Assembly: GCA_964410015.1 (NCBI GenBank)
Contig: CAYPFV010000064.1
Location: 1 to 16,378, forward strand
Reading direction: 5' to 3'
DNA: 16,378 nt
Source: SKVR01 sp964410015
GTDB taxonomy: Bacteria; Bacteroidota; Bacteroidia; Bacteroidales; UBA7960
This document shows positions 9,489 to 16,227 of this stretch, piece by piece. Position 1 is the first letter of the stretch; the number at the start of each line of letters is the position of its first letter. A model generated the notes under the pieces. The model saw only the letters and a program-made list of their open reading frames with translations. It did no database searches and had not been told where the DNA came from. Both the position numbers and the translations under genes were made by a program.

Positions 9489-10529
9489 ATGAGAAGTTTT
9501 GAAATTAACCCTCCTGGGTTAAACAAACCCGGCATGGTAAATATCCAGAAAGAAAGATTTGAGACAGTTTATGATTCTTTTGTAAAGAAATACCTGAATT
9601 TCAGTACTTCGGAATTAATCCCATTTTTTTCTGATCAAATTGATTTTACCGGTGTTTACCAAAACAATTTTCAACAAAACAAGCAATCCGTTCTTTCCTA
9701 TATTAACTTTTCAGAGAATATTATTACCCGTGAATCCTTCAGAAAATTTTACGCAGAAGAAACAAATCAAAGTTTTCTTTCTTTTTCGCAATTTGATCAG
9801 TTTCTTATTAAAAATAACCAACAATCTTTTCTTAAAAGTTTTTTAATTAAAACATATTGGATAAAAGAGAATGATCAATTTAAAATCCTTAATTTTGATG
9901 TTTCTCAAATATCTTATCCTATGGAGGGCAATGATTTTCCCTCCTATGATAAAGAAAAACAATTCCGGGATAATAATAATATCAAGGAATCAACGGTTGA
10001 AAATCATGAAAATAATTCTCAATCAAAAAATGAACAACAAAACAAAATACTATCGAATTCTCATGAGGTTAGATCTTTAAAAAAAGATACCAATATGTAT
10101 GAAACAGATAACGACTGGAATGCTAAACTGAATCTGAATGTTTTACTGGTGGATGATAAGCCTGTAAATCTAAAGATTATCGCTCTTATGCTGGAAGCAG
10201 CCAGTTGCAAAGTAGATATAGCCTCAAATGGCCTTGAAGCATTACAAAATTTTGCTCCGGGCAAACATCAGGTAATATTAATGGATATTATGATGCCGGT
10301 AATGGATGGCATTACTTCGATGAAAGAACTGAGAAAGAAATATGATACCGAGTTACCACCTGTTATTGCTATAACTGCTAATGCCATGAGAGGTGATAAA
10401 GAAAAATATCTTACAGAAGGTTTTGATGCTTATATTGCTAAACCTGTAACAATGAACAAATTACTTACTGAACTCAGGCAATTAAACGTAATCAATAATA
10501 ACAATAATAACAATAATAACAAGGATTAG
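9489..10529 (+). CDS. Response regulator with NTF2/SnoaL-like N-terminal domain and C-terminal REC domain
   Basis: A 346-residue protein. Residues of about 20-145 (VKKYLNFSTSELIPFFSDQIDFTGVY ... SFLIKTYWIKE ... FKILNFDVSQIS) have the alternating helix and strand pattern of an NTF2/SnoaL-like alpha+beta fold; this assignment is by eye. A polar, Asn/Lys/Glu-rich linker (about 150-210) follows. The REC domain (about 215-333) has the acidic pair D222/D223 in LVDDKPVN, phospho-acceptor D266 in ILMDIMMPVMDG, T296 in AITANA and K318 in IAKP. There is no DNA-binding output domain, so the N-terminal domain may be the output or a ligand sensor. The REC resembles REC2 of the preceding kinase (CK[IV]DIA.NG..AL and VILMDI.MP.MDGIT in both), which suggests a common phosphorelay. 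A TTG lies just before the ATG at 9486; the ATG is preferred. The C-terminus ends in nine Asn plus Lys-Asp, encoded by a microsatellite. Confidence 0.85.
   Translation: MRSFEINPPGLNKPGMVNIQKERFETVYDSFVKKYLNFSTSELIPFFSDQIDFTGVYQNNFQQNKQSVLSYINFSENIITRESFRKFYAEETNQSFLSFSQFDQFLIKNNQQSFLKSFLIKTYWIKENDQFKILNFDVSQISYPMEGNDFPSYDKEKQFRDNNNIKESTVENHENNSQSKNEQQNKILSNSHEVRSLKKDTNMYETDNDWNAKLNLNVLLVDDKPVNLKIIALMLEAASCKVDIASNGLEALQNFAPGKHQVILMDIMMPVMDGITSMKELRKKYDTELPPVIAITANAMRGDKEKYLTEGFDAYIAKPVTMNKLLTELRQLNVINNNNNNNNNKD
10494..10520 (+). repeat. Coding microsatellite (AATAATAAC)x3
   Basis: Three perfect copies of the 9-bp unit AATAATAAC encode a run of nine Asn at the very end of the response regulator, followed by Lys-Asp-stop. 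Gain or loss of a unit would stay in frame. Confidence 0.95.
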
Positions 10530-10543
10530 TAATAGAAATTACT
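10528..10543. terminator. Small hairpin between convergent genes
   Basis: AGTAAT (10528-10533) pairs perfectly with ATTACT (10538-10543) around AGAA. It overlaps the response-regulator stop codon and sits in the 42-bp gap between that gene and the convergent parA. The stem is short with no proper T-run, so terminator function is only a possibility. Confidence 0.25.
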
Positions 10544-10571
10544 TGTCTGGTATTTGTGATGATCAAAACCT

Positions 10572-11333
10572 TCATTTTGCAGAAACTCTCTTTGATAGCA
10601 TCTCTTTTACCAGCATTGTGTAATCAAATGCCCCATTACTGTTTTTTTGGTAACTAAATATATCCATACCAGCATTAGGTGCTTCTGCCAGAGAAATATT
10701 ATTGCGAATTCTCGTTTTAAATACCTTATCTCCAAAGTGCGATTCGAGTGTATCCATCACATACCTGCTCAAAACCTTTCGTTTATCAAATTGTGTAATA
10801 AAAATTCCTGTGATCTCTAATTTGGGGTGTAATCTCTTCTGAATCTTTTCAACCAACCCCAGTAAATTGCCAATACCTTGAAGAGCAAGGTACTGCGCCT
10901 GCATGGGTATATAAATTTCATCAGATGCTGTAAAAGCATTGATGGTGAGCAACCCCAAAGAGGGAGGACAATCTATCAAAACATAATCGTATTGCTCCTT
11001 AAAGGGATCAAGCAATTCTTTTAAAATAAGCTCTCTACCTGCTTCAGCAGATAATTCTAATTCGGCACCACCCAATTCATTGATTGCCGGCACAACAAAT
11101 AAATTGTTTTTGATTTTTTGCGGAACCAAAGGTACATTTTCCTTCATACTCACATAAATATTGGTTTCAGGATTGCTTATTCCTAAACTTTGCGAGAGGT
11201 TGGTTTGTGGATCCATATCTATCAGCAAAACTTTTTTGCTTTCCAGGGCCAAACCAGCTCCTATATTGATACACGATGTAGTTTTTCCCACGCCACCTTT
11301 ATGATTGCTGATGGCAATAATTTTTCCTGCCAT
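10572..11333 (-). CDS. parA: ParA/Soj family ATPase (orphan, no ParB alongside)
   Basis: A 253-residue P-loop ATPase of the ParA/MinD class, which dimerises on ATP and binds DNA non-specifically to position chromosomes, plasmids or protein cargo. The deviant Walker A is HKGGVGKTT with signature Lys12 and catalytic Lys17. The A' motif is LLIDMDPQ (37-43) and Walker B is YVLIDCPPSLG with D121. The C-terminal segment RIRNNISLAEAPNAG (about 208-222) matches the conserved DNA-binding/dimer region of Soj-type proteins. Length is typical of chromosomal Soj rather than plasmid ParA with an N-terminal HTH. ParB normally follows ParA, but downstream here is a convergent response regulator and upstream is a divergent metal transporter. 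It is therefore either a second, orphan ParA serving another cargo or a ParA acting with a distant ParB. The family is certain and the cargo unknown. Confidence 0.93.
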   Translation of the reverse strand: MAGKIIAISNHKGGVGKTTSCINIGAGLALESKKVLLIDMDPQTNLSQSLGISNPETNIYVSMKENVPLVPQKIKNNLFVVPAINELGGAELELSAEAGRELILKELLDPFKEQYDYVLIDCPPSLGLLTINAFTASDEIYIPMQAQYLALQGIGNLLGLVEKIQKRLHPKLEITGIFITQFDKRKVLSRYVMDTLESHFGDKVFKTRIRNNISLAEAPNAGMDIFSYQKNSNGAFDYTMLVKEMLSKRVSAK

Positions 11334-11377
11334 GATTAATATTGTATGTGAGATTGTATAACCAGTAAATATGCGAT

Positions 11378-11402
11378 TTGCAATATAATATTATAATTGC
11401 AA
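11378..11402. promoter_or_regulatory. TTGCAA palindrome in the parA-znuA divergent region
   Basis: TTGCAAT (11378-11384), the self-complementary ATAATATTAT (11385-11394), one unpaired A, then ATTGCAA (11396-11402) form an almost perfect 25-bp palindrome. It overlaps a second, perfect 16-bp palindrome at 11392-11407 (halves TATAATTG and CAATTATA). It shares the TTGCAA half-site with the repeat over the znuA promoter 60 bp away and lies 45-70 bp upstream of the parA start. This is a candidate operator for one or both genes. Confidence 0.45.
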
Positions 11403-11458
11403 TTATAGGATATTTTTATAAAATTCCAAAACAATTTTACTCAAAGGATGTTTTTCTT

Positions 11459-11466
11459 TAAATTTG
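11459..11466 (+). promoter_or_regulatory. Putative znuA -7 promoter element (TAAATTTG)
   Basis: TAAATTTG matches TAnnTTTG exactly. Transcription would start near 11472, leaving a leader of about 95 nt before the znuA ATG at 11567. The last five bases of the box lie inside the inverted repeat described separately. Confidence 0.5.
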
Positions 11467-11482
11467 CAACATGGTTGCAAAT
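11462..11482. promoter_or_regulatory. Perfect 9-bp inverted repeat over the znuA promoter (candidate metal-regulator operator)
   Basis: ATTTGCAAC (11462-11470) and its exact reverse complement GTTGCAAAT (11474-11482) flank a 3-nt centre. The repeat runs from inside the -7 box across the expected transcription start, the classic position for a repressor. High-affinity zinc importers are normally repressed by the Fur-family regulator Zur binding such a dyad. Assigning it to Zur is inference, as no regulator gene is in the window. Confidence 0.55.
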
Positions 11483-11566
11483 ATTTTCTGCATCTATTAT
11501 TGATATCATTCTTCGTCTTTCCATTCATCTTATTGATTATCAAATTAATAATTCATGTAAATCATT

Positions 11567-12433
11567 ATGACAAATCGAATAATTCTCCTTGTGCTCATCA
11601 TCTTGAACAGTCTTTTTTGGGGATGCAATTCCCAGGAAAAAGAAAAAAATGTGGTTTCTGTAAGTATTCCACCTTTGGCTTACTTTATTGATCGTCTTAC
11701 AGATAGTATTTTGGATGTCAATGTAATGGTTCCCGCGGGTGCAAGTCATGCCACCTATTCCCCTACTACCAGGCAAATGCAGAAACTATCTGATTCTGGT
11801 ATTTATTTTCAGATCGGATACCTGGGATATGAGAAAGCCTTTCAGCAAAATCTGAATAACCTCAATCCTGACATGGTAATAGTCAACTTATCAGACAATG
11901 TGCAATTGATCAGAGGAGAAGAAATAGATCATGGAGACCATGTGCATGAGGGTGGAGTAGATCCTCATATCTGGATGTCACCAAAAATCATGCTCGAAGT
12001 TCTGCCATCCTTAAAAAATACACTTATTACAGCTTATCCGGATATGGAAGAAATGATAAATCAAAATTATAGTGGTTTGTTTAATGAAATAGAAACATTA
12101 CACAATGAATTTAAGGGGTTAAAAGAGGAAATTAAAAACAAAGAATTCATGATCTTTCATCCTGCTCTAACCTATACAGCCCGCGATTATGGGTTAATTC
12201 AAATCCCCATAGAGCATGAAGGAAAAGAGCCCTCTCCATCACAACTTCGCAAGATCATCAGAAAAGGGCAGGATATTCCGGTCATTTTTATCCAAAAAGA
12301 ATTTGATGTTCGAAATGCCAGTTTAATTGCGGATGAAACAGGAGCTGAGATCGTACAAATCAAACCTTTGGATTACAATTGGATAGAAAGTATGAACCAA
12401 ATAAAAATCGCTTTAAAAAAGCACCTTATATAA
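11567..12433 (+). CDS. znuA: Metal (probably zinc) ABC transporter substrate-binding lipoprotein
   Basis: A 288-residue cluster A-I (ZnuA/TroA) binding protein that captures the metal outside the inner membrane and passes it to the ZnuB permease. The N-terminus is a lipoprotein signal ending in the lipobox LFWGC, with Cys20 as lipidation site. Metal ligands by family position are H61 (GASHATYSP), H134 (GGVDPHIWMSP) and H198 (MIFHPALTY). His at the third site, where manganese binders usually have Glu, favours zinc. A short His/Asp cluster, DHGDHVH (121-127), precedes H134; it is a reduced version of the His-rich loop of ZnuA proteins. The end (FIQKEFDVRNASLIADETGAE) is family-typical. The start at 11567 is set by the signal peptide. 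It heads a three-gene cluster with znuC and znuB; a 115-bp gap precedes znuC. The promoter overlaps a perfect dyad, implying metal-dependent repression. Confidence 0.9.
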   Translation: MTNRIILLVLIILNSLFWGCNSQEKEKNVVSVSIPPLAYFIDRLTDSILDVNVMVPAGASHATYSPTTRQMQKLSDSGIYFQIGYLGYEKAFQQNLNNLNPDMVIVNLSDNVQLIRGEEIDHGDHVHEGGVDPHIWMSPKIMLEVLPSLKNTLITAYPDMEEMINQNYSGLFNEIETLHNEFKGLKEEIKNKEFMIFHPALTYTARDYGLIQIPIEHEGKEPSPSQLRKIIRKGQDIPVIFIQKEFDVRNASLIADETGAEIVQIKPLDYNWIESMNQIKIALKKHLI

Positions 12434-12548
12434 GACAGATCATCAGAGTACTGAAATATGCAATGGATAAACCTGTTCGTATTACATTTATAACCAACAA
12501 TTAATCATGTTTGCACTTAACTAACGTGTTGAATTAAAATTCTAAAAA

Positions 12549-13289
12549 ATGGTACAACCCCTTTTGAGTATTCAGCATATGAGTACTGGTTATGGATCAA
12601 CAAAAGTTCTCCATGATGTAACCATTGACGTTTTTCCAGGAGATTTTATTGGTGTTATTGGTCCCAATGGCGGAGGGAAAACTACATTTGTAAAAGCAAT
12701 ATTAGGTTTATTACCCGTTTTTTCCGGTAAAATTTCCTTTCCCACCGGTAAACCTAAAATGGGTTACCTCCCCCAGCTATCACAAATAGACAGAAACTTT
12801 CCCATTACGGTGAAAGACCTGGTTGCCTCTGGAATTCGCTTAAAAAACAGGCTGATTCCTTTGTTAAAAAAGGAAGAAAAGAAAAAACTCAACACCATGA
12901 TCCATGATGCAGGTTTGTGGAATTTTCAAAATCGCCCCATTGCAGATCTTTCAGGTGGTCAACTTCAAAAAGCATTATTGGGCAGAGCACTTATCGACAA
13001 TCCTGAATTGCTCATTCTGGATGAACCCAATACTTTTATCGATAAATCATTTGAAAAAGATCTTTACCAATGGTTGGAAAAACTCAATCCTACCATGTCG
13101 ATTATTTTAGTATCTCATGATATTGGCGCCATAACACCCATGGTAAAAACCATTGCCTGCGTTAATGGCAATCTTCATTATCATCAAAGCAATCACATCA
13201 GCGCCGATATTCTTAAAGTTTATAATTGTCCTGTTGACCTGATTGCTCATGGTCCGGTACCACACAGGGTTTTAAAAGATCATGAATGA
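12549..13289 (+). CDS. znuC: Metal (probably zinc) ABC transporter ATP-binding protein
   Basis: The 246-residue ATPase that powers uptake by the neighbouring permease. Walker A GPNGGGKT is at 38-45, the Q-loop in YLPQ at 73-76, the signature LSGGQ at 134-138, Walker B LLILDEP at 154-160, and the switch His190 in LVSHD. The tail (YNCPVDLIAHGPVPHRVLKDH) matches ZnuC-like proteins. No element is missing. The ATG at 12549 follows an A-rich stretch rather than a Shine-Dalgarno. The stop overlaps the znuB start by 4 bp (ATGA), indicating translational coupling. Zinc specificity is inherited from the znuA call; manganese or iron cannot be excluded from this subunit alone. Confidence 0.93.
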   Translation: MVQPLLSIQHMSTGYGSTKVLHDVTIDVFPGDFIGVIGPNGGGKTTFVKAILGLLPVFSGKISFPTGKPKMGYLPQLSQIDRNFPITVKDLVASGIRLKNRLIPLLKKEEKKKLNTMIHDAGLWNFQNRPIADLSGGQLQKALLGRALIDNPELLILDEPNTFIDKSFEKDLYQWLEKLNPTMSIILVSHDIGAITPMVKTIACVNGNLHYHQSNHISADILKVYNCPVDLIAHGPVPHRVLKDHE

Positions 13290-14122
13290 TGGAAGATTTT
13301 TGGGAAATATTGCAATACACTTTTTTTCAAAATGCCATTTGGGTGGTATTGCTTATCAGTTTACTCTCGGGTATGATCGGCACTTATATTGTTTCACGTA
13401 AAATTGTTTTTATCGGTGGTGGAATTACCCACGCCTCATTTGGGGGAATCGGTATGGCATACTACTTCGGAATCAATCCGTTGCTTGGAGCAGCTGTTTT
13501 TGGTGTTTTTTCTGCCCTGGGTATCGAGTGGATTTCTCAAAAAGGGAAAATCAGAGAGGATAGTGCTATTGCTGTTTTGTGGTCGTTGGGTATGGCACTG
13601 GGTATTATCTTCGTATTTATGACACCAGGATATACCCCTAATCTTATGAGTTTTTTATTCGGAAGTATTTTGTCGGTTAGTAGCACAGAACTGTTTTATT
13701 TTATGATTTTTACAGTTTTGGTAACATTATTTTTTCTTTTATTCTTCCGTCCACTTATCAATAGTGCCTTCGATCCTGAGTTTGCTTCCATTATGGGTGT
13801 AAAATCTGGATTTTTCAGATACACAATGTCGGTTCTGATCGCAATTTCCATTGTAATGAGCATAAGAGCTGTCGGTATCATACTTGTTCTTAGTTTATTC
13901 ACTATTCCGCAGATAACAGCTATGCTCTTCACCCGTAACTTTCTGAAGGTAATCCCTCTTTCCGTATTGTTTAGCGTCATTGGATCCCTGTCGGGTTTAT
14001 TTGTCGCGCATATGCTGGATATACCCTCAGGAGCAGCTATTGTTTTTTTTCTTACGTTTCTTTTCCTGGTTGCCAAAATCATAGTCTTTTTTCAGGAGGT
14101 ATTATACCGCAAAGAAAAATAA
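13286..14122 (+). CDS. znuB: Metal (probably zinc) ABC transporter permease (ABC-3 family)
   Basis: A 278-residue, very hydrophobic inner-membrane permease with about eight or nine membrane-spanning segments, as in the ABC-3 (ZnuB/TroC/MntB) family. Recognisable family signatures are GGGITHASFGGIGMAYYFG (about residues 44-62) and the cytoplasmic coupling region DPEFASIMGVKSG (about 165-177). MSIRAVGIILVLSLFTIPQ after it is also typical. Two ATGs (13286 and 13289) are possible; the first overlaps the znuC stop as ATGA and is preferred. It is the last gene of the znu cluster, followed by an AT-rich hairpin and T-run. Confidence 0.93.
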   Translation: MMEDFWEILQYTFFQNAIWVVLLISLLSGMIGTYIVSRKIVFIGGGITHASFGGIGMAYYFGINPLLGAAVFGVFSALGIEWISQKGKIREDSAIAVLWSLGMALGIIFVFMTPGYTPNLMSFLFGSILSVSSTELFYFMIFTVLVTLFFLLFFRPLINSAFDPEFASIMGVKSGFFRYTMSVLIAISIVMSIRAVGIILVLSLFTIPQITAMLFTRNFLKVIPLSVLFSVIGSLSGLFVAHMLDIPSGAAIVFFLTFLFLVAKIIVFFQEVLYRKEK

Positions 14123-14157
14123 TAACAATTTGACCCGTTATTATATTTAGTTTTTTT
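14119..14157 (+). terminator. Possible terminator of the znu operon
   Basis: ATAATAAC (14119-14126) pairs perfectly with GTTATTAT (14137-14144) around a 10-nt loop, starting at the znuB stop codon. A run of seven T follows at 14151-14157. The stem has only one G-C pair, so it is weak. Confidence 0.4.
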
Positions 14158-14283
14158 CCATGCAACAATTTATCTAAAGTCGTATGGTGGAACCTTTATT
14201 TCGCTGATTATTTAATCATTGTTTTTATGGGTAATAACACATAGAGGTTTCAGCATTATAATTTATAACCGTTAGCCTGTACT

Positions 14284-14309
14284 GCTGGTCTGGCCGGCTT
14301 TGGTTTTTG
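14284..14309 (+). terminator. Small GC-rich hairpin with T-rich tail upstream of glmM
   Basis: GCTGG (14284-14288) pairs with CCGGC (14294-14298, one G-U) around TCTGG, followed by TTTGGTTTTT. It stands out as the only GC-rich patch in this intergenic region. It may be a second terminator for znu or chance. Confidence 0.25.
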
Positions 14310-14385
14310 AATGGTTACTTTTGTTGTACATTGAATAAACCTGCCAGATGTCAAAAAAAACAAATACAATGTAAATCATAAGATG

Positions 14386-14393
14386 TATCTTTG
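14386..14393 (+). promoter_or_regulatory. Putative glmM -7 promoter element (TATCTTTG)
   Basis: An exact TAnnTTTG match, the same octamer as before lysS. Transcription would start near 14400, about 20 bases before the ATG at 14419. This rules against the in-frame upstream ATG at 14383, which would not be on the transcript. Confidence 0.55.
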
Positions 14394-14418
14394 TACACCA
14401 TTACAAAATCCATTTATC

Positions 14419-15807
14419 ATGACATTAATTACTTCCATTTCTGGAATAAGAGGCACTATTGGCGGCAAAACAGGTGAAGCTTTAACGCCTGTTGATATTG
14501 TAAAATATGCAGGTGCATATGGCATCTGGTTAAAAAACCGGTTTCCAGAACAACCTGTAAATGTTTTTTTGGGGCGTGACGCCAGAATATCAGGTAAAAT
14601 AGTAAATAAAATGGTTACCTCTCTGTTGCAGTCGCTAGGAATCAATGTAATTGATGCTGGTCTGGTACCTACACCCACTGTAGGTATTGGTGTCAGAGAA
14701 TATAAATGTCAGGGAGGTATTATTATTACGGCAAGTCATAATCCCAAACAATGGAATGCTTTAAAATTACTCAACGAAAAAGGTGAATTTCTCGATACGA
14801 AAGAAGGAAATGAAATGATGGATTTGGCGGATACCGACCATTTCCACTTTGTAGGAGTCGATAAACTGGGGTATTACCACTTTGAAGAAAATGCACTAGA
14901 GATGCACATAGAAAAAATCCTGGAACTTGATCTTGTTGATAGCGAGGCAATTGCTTCCGCTAATTTCAGAGTTGCCATTGATGCGGTAAACTCTGTGGGT
15001 GGAATTGCTGTCCCTTTGTTATTAAATGCTCTGGGTGTAAAAAATGTTACTGAAGTGTTTTGTGAACCCAACGGATATTTTCCCCATAACCCTGAACCAT
15101 TGCCCGAACACCTGAGTATTTTGTCAGAAGAAGTGATCAAAACAAATGCTCATGTGGGTTTTGCTGTAGACCCCGACGTAGACCGATTGGCAATTGTTTC
15201 TAACAATGGCGAAATGTTTGGCGAAGAATATACCCTGGTGGCAGTAGCCGATTATGTTTTACAACAGAAACCCGGTAATACTGTAAGTAATCTTTCATCT
15301 TCCCAGGCACTTAAAGATATCACTCTTAAACATGGCGCAGAGTACTATAGCTCTGCTGTAGGGGAGATTAATGTAGTAAAAAAAATGAAAGAGGTAGGTG
15401 CAATAATTGGTGGTGAAGGTAATGGTGGTGTTATTTATCCGCAGATTCATTACGGCAGGGATGCTCTTACAGGAATTGCGCTTTTTCTCACCTACCTGGC
15501 AAAGTCAAAGCAATCTTGTGTAGCCATGAAAAAAAGCCTGCCTGATTACAACATCTCTAAACATAAAATTGAGCTATCGCAAGGCATCGACCTCAATGAT
15601 ATTCTTGAAAAGATTTCTATAAAATACCAAAAACAAACTATCGACAAAACAGATGGAGTGAAAATATACTTCGGAAATGAATGGGTGCATTTGAGGAAAT
15701 CCAATACCGAGCCGATCATAAGGATATACGCCGAAAGTGATAGTAATGTAAAATCAGAGAATCTTGCACGAAAAATCATGAATGACATCAGTGAACTAAT
15801 CAGATAA
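14419..15807 (+). CDS. glmM: Phosphoglucosamine mutase (phosphohexomutase family)
   Basis: A 462-residue alpha-D-phosphohexomutase. GlmM converts glucosamine-6-phosphate to glucosamine-1-phosphate on the way to UDP-GlcNAc for peptidoglycan and LPS. The active-site phosphoserine is S106 in ITASHNP. The Mg-binding loop is DPDVDRL with D251, D253 and D255. The sugar-recognition loop is GGEGNGGVIYP (331-341). The phosphate-binding loop is RKSNTEPIIRIYAES (about 427-440). The N-terminus SISGIRGTIGG is the usual first loop. The four-domain length is as expected and nothing is missing. The GEGNGG loop fits Bacteroidota GlmM, though phosphoglucomutase or phosphomannomutase activity is hard to exclude by sequence alone. 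It has its own promoter box and appears monocistronic. A hairpin follows the stop. Confidence 0.9.
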   Translation: MTLITSISGIRGTIGGKTGEALTPVDIVKYAGAYGIWLKNRFPEQPVNVFLGRDARISGKIVNKMVTSLLQSLGINVIDAGLVPTPTVGIGVREYKCQGGIIITASHNPKQWNALKLLNEKGEFLDTKEGNEMMDLADTDHFHFVGVDKLGYYHFEENALEMHIEKILELDLVDSEAIASANFRVAIDAVNSVGGIAVPLLLNALGVKNVTEVFCEPNGYFPHNPEPLPEHLSILSEEVIKTNAHVGFAVDPDVDRLAIVSNNGEMFGEEYTLVAVADYVLQQKPGNTVSNLSSSQALKDITLKHGAEYYSSAVGEINVVKKMKEVGAIIGGEGNGGVIYPQIHYGRDALTGIALFLTYLAKSKQSCVAMKKSLPDYNISKHKIELSQGIDLNDILEKISIKYQKQTIDKTDGVKIYFGNEWVHLRKSNTEPIIRIYAESDSNVKSENLARKIMNDISELIR

Positions 15808-15823
15808 GTGGCTGAATCATTTG

Positions 15824-15844
15824 AAAAAATCAGAGAGGTTTTTT
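15824..15844 (+). terminator. Probable intrinsic terminator of glmM
   Basis: AAAAAATC (15824-15831) pairs with GGTTTTTT (15837-15844) around AGAGA, one pair being G-U. It begins 16 bp after the glmM stop and its 3' arm provides a six-T run. It may work in both directions. Confidence 0.5.
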
Positions 15845-16062
15845 ATCTGGTTTTCATGATATTGAATCTTTTAAGATTAAACAGATCGCTGCTAAATGGT
15901 GTCTGTCTGCATTGTCCCATTTCTGAATAATGTTTATTTTGAAAGCATTCATTACCTGAGTAAGCAATTGATTTTCACTACCTAAAAAAAAGAACCCGGT
16001 CATTCAAGATAAAACCTCCATCTGTTATTACATACAAACACAATGATGCAACAATCAATAAA
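15845..16062. other. Intergenic stretch downstream of glmM with no recognisable gene
   Basis: I see no ORF, RNA gene or regulatory site here that I can defend. It contains a small perfect dyad (AATCTT at 15865-15870 and AAGATT at 15873-15878) and leads into the hairpin and repeat cluster that fills the rest of the window. Confidence 0.5.
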
Positions 16063-16115
16063 ATGGAAGTTTCATCATACCTCTTTAATGAAAATATTAT
16101 AGATGAAACATCCAT
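16063..16115 (+). other. Long hairpin, 14-bp stem with one mismatch
   Basis: ATGGAAGTTTCATC (16063-16076) pairs with GATGAAACATCCAT (16102-16115) at 13 of 14 positions, leaving one A-A mismatch and a 25-nt loop. The 3' arm lies in the degenerate repeat copy. There is no T-run directly after it, so it is not an obvious intrinsic terminator. Confidence 0.6.
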
Positions 16116-16146
16116 GATTGGCTTAAAACACACACGAGGATGATTA
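16096..16146 (+). repeat. Degenerate copy of the dispersed repeat
   Basis: This shares ATTATA, GATGAA, CCATGA, ACACACACG and ATGATTAT in the same order and nearly the same spacing as the intact copy at 16228-16293, with substitutions and small indels between. Its GATGAA is 139 bp before the corresponding bases of the intact copy. Confidence 0.5.
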
Positions 16147-16227
16147 TTGGGGTAATGCCAAAGGCGCGTAGCGCTGACATTATCGGGTCCTCATTAAAGC
16201 CATAAGCACCTCATAATCTAAATATTG

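Noticed and set aside
12434..12548. Internal promoter or attenuator between znuA and znuC.
   Set aside because: The 115-bp gap contains CATGTTTG, which fails the TA of the -7 consensus, and only a trivial GAATT/AATTC dyad. There is not enough to call a site.
13696..14082. A 128-codon open frame on the minus strand opposite znuB.
   Set aside because: It is a shadow of the hydrophobic znuB reading frame, with no recognisable domain or promoter. Other antisense open frames opposite lysS, the peptidase and glmM were dismissed for the same reason.
16011..16022. A possible fourth degenerate repeat unit, because CTCCATCTG occurs here and at 16334-16342.
   Set aside because: Only nine bases are shared and the surrounding sequence does not align, so chance is likely.
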